From Deltaproteobacteria bacterium (GTDB lineage: Bacteria; Myxococcota_A; UBA9160; UBA4427): a stretch of 64,000 nucleotides of DNA. Positions 57,752 to 64,000 of this stretch are shown here, piece after piece (the first letter of the stretch is position 1; each line of letters begins with the position of its first letter). Made by a program: the position numbers and the translations under genes. The notes beneath the pieces are model-generated. The model searched no databases. It was not told where the DNA came from and saw only the letters and a list, made by a program, of their open reading frames with translations. The stretch spans positions 27,019 through 91,018 of the forward strand of contig JAJDAO010000068.1 in the NCBI GenBank assembly GCA_029261835.1, given 5' to 3'.

Positions 57752-59319
57752 GTCGATTCTGGAGGCTGGTCTTCTGGACCTTGTCCGCACTCTTCGCCAT
57801 CTCGGCATTGATCCGCTTTGGAGGTGGCCTCGGCGCCGCGACGAACCTGAGCAACGAGTTTCCGTGGGGCCTCTGGATCGGATTCGACATCCTCGTGGGT
57901 GTCGGCCTCGCGGCCGGCGGATTCGTCATTGCCGCCACGGTACACATCTTCCAGATCAAGAAGTACGAGCCCCTCGCTCGCTCGGTCGTCCTTACGGCGT
58001 TCCTGGGCTACCTGCTCGTCATCATCGCCTTGATGTTCGATATCGGGCGGCCGTACCGCATCTGGCATCCCCTGGTGATGGGTAATCCGCACTCGGTCAT
58101 GTTCGAAGTGGCCCTGTGCGTCATGCTCTACACCATGGTTCTGGCGCTCGAGTTCAGTCCGCTGGTACTGAAGCGACTGAATCTCAAGGCACCGATGCGC
58201 TTCATTCACGCGATCTACCTGCCGCTCGTCGTCATCGGAGTGCTGCTGTCGACGCTTCACCAGTCGTCCCTGGGAACGCTCTTCGTCATCGTTCCGAACA
58301 AGCTGCATCCGCTCTGGTATACCACGCTCCTGCCCGTGTTCTTCTTCCTGTCTGCGATCGCGGCTGGGCTGGCGATGGCGATCTTCGAGTCGTTCCTGAG
58401 CTACCGAGCGTTCGGGAAGCGGCTGGAGCAGGATCTCCTGGAGGGGATCTCCCGAATCATCGTGGTGCTCCTCGCCGTGGTCCTGGTGTGGCGGGCCATC
58501 GACCTGGACGACAGGGACGCGCTGCACCTGGCCTTCCAGGTCACGCCCGAGAGCGTCATGTTCTGGGGCGAGATGGGCCTCGGCCTGATCTTGCCGATGT
58601 TGCTGTTCATGCTGCCGAAAATCCGCGCGAGCCACGGCGGCCTGTTCTTCGCCGCGACCCTCACCATCATGGGTTTCATTATCAACCGTTTGAACGTCTC
58701 GGTCACCGGGTTCGCGCAGTCGTCGGGCGTCAATTACGTCCCGTCCCTGATCGAGTGGTTGGTCACGATCGGTATCGTCGCCTTCGGGTTCGCTCTCTTC
58801 GGTCTGGCGGTTCAGCACCTCGACGTGTTCGGCCCGGAACGCGTCGGGAAGTCTGAGCTCCGGATCCCGCAGCTGGTCCCGACACCGCTGCGCACGATCC
58901 CGGGCAAGCCTCTGCTGGGGCTCTGGGCGCTTCTCCTCATCGGCTTCGTCCTGATGGGCTTTACGATGAGGAGGCCGGCCGAGGGGACCCTTGCGGCCGG
59001 TGCCGACGAATCGACGGGCGTCGCCACCGCGCACACGCCGGCCCGCGTACCGCTGTCCCTCATCGATGGTCTCGAGTTCCCCATGGCGGAGGACAGCCCC
59101 GGAGTCGTTGTCTTCGATCACGACAGCCACGTCGATTTCGATGAGCCCGAATGCCGATCTTGTCACGTGAGCGACTTCGCGATCGTTCACGACGCCGCCG
59201 TCCCGTCCGCCCCGATGCTGATGGAGGCGATGGATGAGGGGCGGCTGTGCGGCCGGTGCCATGACGACGAGACGGCCTTTGGCGTCGATGAATGCGAGCT
59301 GTGCCACGAGGAGGAGTGA
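57748..59319 (+). CDS. NrfD/HybB-type membrane subunit fused to a triheme cytochrome c tail
   Basis: 523 residues. Ten or so membrane helices with NrfD/PsrC pattern: GGGLGAATNLSNEFPWGLWIGFDILVGVGLAAGGF, DIGRPYRIWHP, FWGEMGLGLILPMLLF. This is a quinone-reactive integral subunit. After the last helix a soluble tail carries three C-x2-C-H haem motifs (CRSCH, CGRCH, CELCH) plus an FDHDSHVDF His that may be a distal ligand. In Dsr-type complexes the NrfD protein (DsrP) and triheme protein (DsrJ) are separate; here they are one chain. Substrate and electron direction are unknown. Overlaps the ferredoxin gene. Confidence 0.92.
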   Translation: MSRFWRLVFWTLSALFAISALIRFGGGLGAATNLSNEFPWGLWIGFDILVGVGLAAGGFVIAATVHIFQIKKYEPLARSVVLTAFLGYLLVIIALMFDIGRPYRIWHPLVMGNPHSVMFEVALCVMLYTMVLALEFSPLVLKRLNLKAPMRFIHAIYLPLVVIGVLLSTLHQSSLGTLFVIVPNKLHPLWYTTLLPVFFFLSAIAAGLAMAIFESFLSYRAFGKRLEQDLLEGISRIIVVLLAVVLVWRAIDLDDRDALHLAFQVTPESVMFWGEMGLGLILPMLLFMLPKIRASHGGLFFAATLTIMGFIINRLNVSVTGFAQSSGVNYVPSLIEWLVTIGIVAFGFALFGLAVQHLDVFGPERVGKSELRIPQLVPTPLRTIPGKPLLGLWALLLIGFVLMGFTMRRPAEGTLAAGADESTGVATAHTPARVPLSLIDGLEFPMAEDSPGVVVFDHDSHVDFDEPECRSCHVSDFAIVHDAAVPSAPMLMEAMDEGRLCGRCHDDETAFGVDECELCHEEE

Positions 59320-59320
59320 C

Positions 59321-59926
59321 GTGAGACCGCGACTGTCATACGGCCCCGACGTTATCTGCGTCGTACCGATCGGGAGCGTTCTTCCCGAGTTGGTGGAGCG
59401 AGTGGTCCGCTTGCTGCGCGAGGTGCTTGGGCTGCCGGTCATCGTCGGATCACTCGGGATCGATAAGGCGAACGCGCTCATCGCGACACGGGGCCAGTAC
59501 GACGCCACGCGGCTCCTCCTCGAGCTTCGGGAGCACTGCTCCTCTCAGACGGTCCGGGTGATCGGCATCACCGAGAGCGACCTCTGCAACCTGATCCTCG
59601 ACTTCGTGTACGGCGAGGCGCAGGTCGACGGCAACGTCGCCGTCTGCTCCACCGCGAGGCTGCGCGACTGCGGCGAGACGGCTGAGGAGCCGGAGCAGCT
59701 GCAGGACCGCTTGGCCAAGGTCGTGCTGCACGAGCTGGGACACGTGTTCGGTCTGGGGCACTGCGAGCAGGAGGCGTGCGTGATGCGCCAGGCCTGGTGC
59801 GTGGACGACATCGACCGGAAGGCGGCCACGTACTGTGCGTCCTGCCTCGGCGCGCTGAGCTGGGAGATCCGCCGCCGCGTTCGTCCGGCGTCAGGCGAGA
59901 CCGTCAGCACCTCCCGTGCGGCGTGA
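59321..59926 (+). CDS. Archaemetzincin metalloprotease
   Basis: 201 residues from a GTG one base after the cytochrome stop, with a GAGGAG site inside it. The zinc motif H137-E-x2-H141-x2-G-x2-H147-C148 is followed by C153-x-M155 and C172-x2-C175, the archaemetzincin signature with a catalytic zinc and a structural zinc. No signal peptide, so cytoplasmic. Archaemetzincins are proteases of unknown target. Its tight coupling to the redox operon suggests it processes or turns over a subunit, or is simply carried in the unit. Confidence 0.94.
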   Translation: MRPRLSYGPDVICVVPIGSVLPELVERVVRLLREVLGLPVIVGSLGIDKANALIATRGQYDATRLLLELREHCSSQTVRVIGITESDLCNLILDFVYGEAQVDGNVAVCSTARLRDCGETAEEPEQLQDRLAKVVLHELGHVFGLGHCEQEACVMRQAWCVDDIDRKAATYCASCLGALSWEIRRRVRPASGETVSTSRAA

Positions 59927-60352
59927 CGGAGTGTGCGTCGTCGAGGGATTTCGGACTCGAGGCGGCTTCTGCTATGAGACGGTTCTTCACTTCAGCCTAG
60001 GCCACCCGAATGTCCGAGTTCTGATGACGGGAAACACGGGTACTTGGACATGTGATCGATCGGGTTCTGCTCTCGTGGTCGCACAACGGTTGCGTTGCGA
60101 ACAATCGGATTCCGAAATCGGCACTCTCTGTGTATCTCTTGCGGATAGGAGATGCTAATCCGAATTCGCATCCGATAAGGGCCATCCCGTCGCATCCCAT
60201 CGGGCTGAAGGGCACTCGCTCATCCTCCATCCCCAGTGGGGCACAACTTGTGCCTACGCATTGCACCGAAGATGCGCATTGGCTCCTTGCTTCGGGGTTT
60301 CCGTTCAGCCACCGCTGTTGTAATCCTACCGCCCCAATCGAGGCAGCCATCG
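59927..60352. other. Intergenic region before the trypsin-like gene
   Basis: About 425 bases, AT-richer than average. Several copies of a TCCGA/TCGGA motif occur (for example TCGGATTCCGA near 60105 and ATCCGAATTCG, ATCCGATAAGG near 60160-60180), possibly an operator set for the protease gene. No ORF is convincing. Confidence 0.3.
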
Positions 60353-61822
60353 ATGTTCCGTTCCCCAACTCCTCCGAGACAGGTCTCGCGTGGCACCGTC
60401 CGCCGACTGGCAGTAGCTCCGGCCGTTGGCCTTCTCCTCGCCGTCGTCGTCGCGCTGGCGGCTGGCGCACAGGGGCCGTCGAAACTCGTGAATGGCACGC
60501 TCACACCGGGCTTTCCCACCGCCGGTGCGCTGCTCTTCGGCAACGACCCGGACACGGCAACGGGGTCGTGCACCGGAACCATGGTTGGTTGCGACACCTT
60601 CGTCACGGCTGCTCACTGCGTCTGCGATGAAGACGGAACTCTCTGCCAATCGGCTCCCAATATCCCCGACCCCGGCGACTACCTCGTCTTTCTGCAGCAC
60701 GCGGGCTTCTTCAGCATCGCGAGCATCGCGCTCCGCAGCGGTTTCGACTTCCCGGTCGCCGACGTCGCGGTCTTGAAGCTCACGACCCCCGTGAACGGTA
60801 TCTCGCCCACGCCCATCAACACCACGATCAGCCCGCCATCCTCGTCGGTCGGGACGATCGTCGGCTTTGGGCGCAGCGGCGGCACGGCTCAGGATTACGG
60901 GCTCAAGCGGACTGGTAGGATCGAGACGACGACCTGTCTCGATGAATCGAACGTCACCTCGGTCTGCTGGAACTTCGTCGCGCCGATCGGACCCCCGGGC
61001 GAGGACTCCAGCACGTGCAACGGGGACTCCGGTGGGCCGCTCTACATCGATCTGGGCGCTGGAGATGTCCTGGCAGGCGTGACTTCGGGCGGGGTTGCAG
61101 AGGAATGCCTGGCGCCCGCCACTGCGTTCGACGCGAACATCTATGCGTACCGCGACTGGATTCAAGCACAGGGTCTTGCGGATCTCGGCAATCAGACCTG
61201 CGGTGATCTCGCGCAGGTGGGCACCCCGGGCGTGACGGTCGTCGGCTTCAGTGGCGATGTGAGCGCTGGGGTGCCAGAGGGGCGGCATCAGTTCGTCGTC
61301 GATCCGGAAACCGTGCACTTGGTCGTAACGATGAATGCCTCCGAGGCCGGGAGCAACGACTTCGATCTCTTCGTGAAGTTCGGAGCGCCGGCGGCCACGA
61401 ACGATTGGGATTGCCGTGCGACCGGCGGGAACAACTGGGGCTCTTGTGAGTTCGCATCTCCGAGCGCTGGCAGCTGGCATGTCCTCGTGAATCGCTACGA
61501 CGGCGATGGGACCTATCAGACGACCGCGACGGCCTTCAAGTCCGGCGCAGCGCCGGTGCCTTCCTTGAGCCCGCCGGCAGCGGCGGCGACCGCACTGCTT
61601 CTTATGGCGCTTTCGCTGGTCGCGCTCTCATCGCAGCATGCCACGCTGGTAAAGGCACGGCGCTCGAAGCTATCTCATAGACCCCTCCCGTCGCCTGGCA
61701 CGTGCCTTGGTCCCGTTCTTAGAGAGCCGGCTGCTCCAGCAGGGCGAGGCCACCGATCTTCGCGTAGACCAGGCAGCTCGTCTCGCTGGAGAGGTGATGG
61801 CGGTGGCCCACCGGAAACCTGA
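60353..61822 (+). CDS. Exported trypsin-like serine protease with C-terminal sorting tail
   Basis: From the ATG at 60353 (an earlier ATG at 60236 adds unlikely sequence). Signal peptide AVGLLLAVVVALAAGAQG. Catalytic residues: FVTAAHC (His), VADVAVLKL (Asp), GDSGGPLY (Ser), with extra Cys pairs for disulfides. A pre-peptidase C-terminal-like domain follows (VVGFSGDVSAGVPEGRHQF ... ASPSAGSWHVLVNRYDG). Then VPSLSPPAAAATALLLMALSLVAL, a PEP/IPTL-CTERM-like tail, near 61555-61630. The frame then runs on for ~60 low-quality residues across the end of the convergent cupin gene, so the natural stop may have been lost. Confidence 0.87.
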   Translation: MFRSPTPPRQVSRGTVRRLAVAPAVGLLLAVVVALAAGAQGPSKLVNGTLTPGFPTAGALLFGNDPDTATGSCTGTMVGCDTFVTAAHCVCDEDGTLCQSAPNIPDPGDYLVFLQHAGFFSIASIALRSGFDFPVADVAVLKLTTPVNGISPTPINTTISPPSSSVGTIVGFGRSGGTAQDYGLKRTGRIETTTCLDESNVTSVCWNFVAPIGPPGEDSSTCNGDSGGPLYIDLGAGDVLAGVTSGGVAEECLAPATAFDANIYAYRDWIQAQGLADLGNQTCGDLAQVGTPGVTVVGFSGDVSAGVPEGRHQFVVDPETVHLVVTMNASEAGSNDFDLFVKFGAPAATNDWDCRATGGNNWGSCEFASPSAGSWHVLVNRYDGDGTYQTTATAFKSGAAPVPSLSPPAAAATALLLMALSLVALSSQHATLVKARRSKLSHRPLPSPGTCLGPVLREPAAPAGRGHRSSRRPGSSSRWRGDGGGPPET

Positions 61823-62435
61823 GCCAGGTGCCCGGGCCGTGGACGCCCGCTTCGACGCGGAGTCGACCGTCGATCACGAGCATCTCGACGCCTCGATGAT
61901 GAATCACTTCCCCTGCGTCGCCCTCTCCACGGAAGCGAACCAGCCAGCTCGCATCGGGCTGACCCTCCGGCACGTGCAAGGGGCTGCTCTCGCTCCCTGG
62001 CCAGGGCCCACTCTCCCACCGCGCGTCCGAGATCGTTCGAGCTTCATGTGCGCGGGCCGAACCCGGGGCCTGGCGGAGCTTCACGAAGATGGTGCAGCCA
62101 TCGCGCGAGAAGGGCGCATGCCGGAAGCCCGCTGGATTCAAGAGGTAGGTCCCGGCCTTCCAGTCGCCGTGCTCGTCGGAGAAGACGCCGTCCAGCACGA
62201 GGATCTCTTCGCCTTCGGGATGGTCGTGCGCGGGAAAGGCGGCGCCCGGGTGGTAGCGCACGATCGAAGTGACCGGCCCCGACTCCACCGGCCCCACGCG
62301 ATGAAGGCGCTTGCGTAGTACTCCCGCACTCGGGCTCGGCTGCCATTCCATGGTGTTCGTGTCGATGATCAACACTGCGCCGGGGTCTGCGTGGAGCGGG
62401 GCGTCGGGTTCTATTCGTGCGGGCGAGGCGGGCAT
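61719..62435 (-). CDS. Two-cupin (ChrR-like) protein
   Basis: 238 residues from the ATG at 62435, favoured because GGAG lies 7 bases upstream; the ATG at 62441 has it too close. Two cupin barrels: the first with FPAHDHPEGEEILVLDGVFSDEHGDW (metal ligands H-x-H...E...H pattern), the second with GDAGEVIHHRGVEMLVIDGRLRVE. This is the layout of anti-sigma ChrR-like cupin domains, but no zinc anti-sigma N-terminus is present. Metal-dependent enzyme or sensor role is possible. It is 37 bases downstream of the PNPOx-FNR gene, likely co-transcribed. Confidence 0.85.
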   Translation of the reverse strand: MPASPARIEPDAPLHADPGAVLIIDTNTMEWQPSPSAGVLRKRLHRVGPVESGPVTSIVRYHPGAAFPAHDHPEGEEILVLDGVFSDEHGDWKAGTYLLNPAGFRHAPFSRDGCTIFVKLRQAPGSARAHEARTISDARWESGPWPGSESSPLHVPEGQPDASWLVRFRGEGDAGEVIHHRGVEMLVIDGRLRVEAGVHGPGTWLRFPVGHRHHLSSETSCLVYAKIGGLALLEQPAL

Positions 62436-62472
62436 GGGCATTCTCCTTGAATGTCCCTGGGTTGCTATCTGC

Positions 62473-63999
62473 TCAGAATGTTTCGAAATGGACGCGATCC
62501 ACCGGAACGCCCCGCTCCTCGAGTTCGTCTTGCAGACCACCCAGGAACGCTATGGGGCCGCACAGATGGAAGGAGACGTCTCCAGTCAGGTCGAGCATCC
62601 GAGCCAGTAGAGCAACATCGACCCGTCCTTGTGAATCGTAGTCACTTCCGGGGCGGTCTTGAACGCGAGGGCTGCTGTAGCGGACGTGGAGATTGCCGTG
62701 GGGCAATCCGGCCATCAGCTCGCGCAGCTCGTGGCCCAGCGGATGATGGGCGCCATCGCGAGCGCCGTACACCAGGGTGACCCGTCCATTCTTTCGCTTG
62801 CGTGAGAGGTCCCAGACCATGGAGGCCAGCGGAGTGATTCCAATGCCCGCGCCGACCAGTACCACGTGCCGCGTATCGGGAAGCACTTCGGACTCGAGGA
62901 AGAAATCGCCTGCTGGAGCGCCGACGCGGAGGATCGAGCCCACCGGCGTGGCGTCGTGAAGCAGGCGCGAGCCGCGGCCGAGGGGCTCGCGCTTGACCGA
63001 GATTCGGTAGCAGCCGGCTTCCGGATCGTTGGACAGCGAGTAGGTGCGCAGCACCTGCTCGCCGCTCTCCGCGTCCTCGAGACACAAGGGAAGGTGCTGG
63101 CCCGGCTTCCAGGCCGGCAAGGGTCCACGCGAAGGTGCGCTGAGCAGGAAGGAGGTGACGTCGTCGCTCTCCGCCTGGCGGTCGAGTACGACCAGCGGCT
63201 GGGTCTCGGCCTGCGGATCGACGAAGCGGATCGGCAGTGCACCCGTCTGCTCGACCACCTCGTCGACATGGATGCGAACCAATCGCTTGGCGCCAGGAAA
63301 GCGTTCCGTGTCGCGCACGGACCACTCGATCTCGGCCGTGCCGGTGATCTGCAGCAGGCCACCCGCCTCGAAGTCGACGAAGAGCAGCCCGACACCGGGG
63401 TCGAGCAACAGATTGCCGAGCGTATTGAAGTGATTGTTGCCCGCGTAGTCGGGGAATAGCAGCTCGCCTTCGCTTTCACACAAGACGAAACCCGCCGGGC
63501 CGCCGCGATGAGAGGCGTCCATGCCATGGGCGGCACTGTGCTTGCTCCCGAGATGACCGCTGGCGATGAAGAAGGTGTCGGCCGCGGCGATCCACGCCAG
63601 TTGCCGGGCGGCAAGCGAACTCGTGCGCGTGGGTCGCGCGGGCTGGGGCTCGGCCTCGGCCCGTCGCACCTCACGCACGTTGATGTGCTGCGGGCAATTG
63701 CCGAAGCTCTGGTCCACCTGCAGCCGCAGCGTGTCATCACCCGACCGGCGAAGCCGCCCGTTCAGCCGATTTCGCCGACGCGTATGCAGCTCGATACCGA
63801 GCAGGCCCACGTCGGCCCCCTGGCCGAGGGCGCCCCCCAGCGCGTCGGCCGGGCCGGGGCGAGCGTCGATGTGAAGAGTCCGGGGATCCGAAGCATTCAG
63901 GAAGCCCGGCTCCCCGGTCAGGAGGGTCGCCCAGGGGCGGGCCCCCCCGGCCCCCCCCGCCCCCCCCCCCACACGGAACAGAGAAAAAAAAAAAACCAA
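62473..63999 (-). CDS. PNPOx-like domain fused to ferredoxin-reductase domain, N-terminus unreliable
   Basis: The frame runs off the window edge; the first ~25 codons derive from homopolymer artefact. From about residue 95 a pyridoxamine-phosphate-oxidase-like flavin domain is clear, with FGNCPQHINVREV, GLLLIASGHLGSK-like and NHFNTLGNLLLDPGVGLLFVDF. From about 275 an FNR module follows: LRTYSLSNDPEAG (FAD), VLVGAGIGITPLASMVWDL (NAD binding), FHLCGPIAFL. A C-terminal 2Fe-2S domain is absent. Such fusions are found beside cupins and may reduce flavin with NAD(P)H. Upstream genes are not visible. Confidence 0.8.
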   Translation of the reverse strand: MVFFFSLFRVGGGAGGAGGARPWATLLTGEPGFLNASDPRTLHIDARPGPADALGGALGQGADVGLLGIELHTRRRNRLNGRLRRSGDDTLRLQVDQSFGNCPQHINVREVRRAEAEPQPARPTRTSSLAARQLAWIAAADTFFIASGHLGSKHSAAHGMDASHRGGPAGFVLCESEGELLFPDYAGNNHFNTLGNLLLDPGVGLLFVDFEAGGLLQITGTAEIEWSVRDTERFPGAKRLVRIHVDEVVEQTGALPIRFVDPQAETQPLVVLDRQAESDDVTSFLLSAPSRGPLPAWKPGQHLPLCLEDAESGEQVLRTYSLSNDPEAGCYRISVKREPLGRGSRLLHDATPVGSILRVGAPAGDFFLESEVLPDTRHVVLVGAGIGITPLASMVWDLSRKRKNGRVTLVYGARDGAHHPLGHELRELMAGLPHGNLHVRYSSPRVQDRPGSDYDSQGRVDVALLARMLDLTGDVSFHLCGPIAFLGGLQDELEERGVPVDRVHFETF

Positions 64000-64000
64000 T
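63930..64000. other. Artefactual contig end
   Basis: The last 70 bases turn into runs of C, G and A (several of 7-13) with little normal codon use, ending ...GAGAAAAAAAAAAA. This looks like sequencing or adapter noise at a contig end. Confidence 0.75.

Noticed and set aside
1..64000. CRISPR arrays, rRNA, tRNA, cobalamin or other riboswitches
   Set aside because: Looked for repeats with regular spacers and conserved RNA cores; none seen, including upstream of the corrinoid operon.

Overview
The window is high-GC DNA with dense, mostly unidirectional gene blocks. Many GTG/TTG starts are fixed by 4-nt stop/start overlaps, and there are many secreted or lipid-anchored proteins. Gene content (archaemetzincin, NrfD-type redox modules, type II molybdopterin enzyme, MoxR/DUF58 module, tandem PilZ protein, C-terminal sorting tails) suggests an environmental Gram-negative of the deltaproteobacterial/Myxococcota sphere. 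No rRNA or tRNA is present, so this is inference. The last ~70 bases look like assembly or adapter artefact, so the right edge is probably a contig end.

Layout. 0.06-1.8 kb: a small flavin/deazaflavin-barrel-like protein and an Acg-type nitroreductase behind a promoter that carries a perfect 32-bp palindrome. 1.9-7.5 kb: secreted protein, arylsulfatase, LLM oxidoreductase, sulfatase-like lipoprotein. 7.5-10.7 kb: CocE/NonD hydrolase with an inserted EF-hand pair, divergent from a LysR regulator. 10.7-13.1 kb: small PH-like protein, tandem PilZ protein and two IS3-type remnants. 14.3-17.3 kb: the most unusual block, TetR - SAM methyltransferase (CpaM-like) - HgcA/HgcB-like fusion (corrinoid domain, four membrane helices, 2[4Fe-4S] ferredoxin) - hydroxylaminobenzene-mutase-like protein. 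17.4-21 kb: TPR protein and RNase R. 21.3-28 kb: GPDPase-like membrane protein, DUF4129, DUF4350, MoxR, DUF58, SpoIIM and RDD genes. 28-32.8 kb: Gfo/Idh/MocA, Old Yellow Enzyme, DHDPS-like and D-2-hydroxyacid dehydrogenase genes. 33-34.8 kb: NHL-repeat surface protein. 36-40.9 kb: membrane protein pair, then a MarR unit with twin operators driving an exported methyltransferase and a spermidine-synthase-like membrane fusion. 41-45.7 kb: lone Tat-exported type II DMSO-reductase-family catalytic subunit and an acyl-CoA ligase. 45.9-52.2 kb: STT3-type oligosaccharyltransferase, pectinacetylesterase-family hydrolase, PAS-GGDEF-EAL protein and partner. 52.9-59.9 kb: histidine kinase and sigma54 activator, a sigma54-type promoter, then an operon for a membrane-anchored GcvH-like lipoyl protein, 4Fe-4S protein, NrfD-triheme fusion and archaemetzincin. 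60.3-64 kb: trypsin-like protease, cupin, PNPOx-ferredoxin-reductase fusion.

Two systems deserve most attention. One is the TetR/CpaM/HgcAB-fusion operon, a probable membrane corrinoid methyl-transfer or redox system of unknown substrate. The other is the sigma54-controlled lipoyl/FeS/NrfD-cytochrome/archaemetzincin operon next to its own two-component pair.
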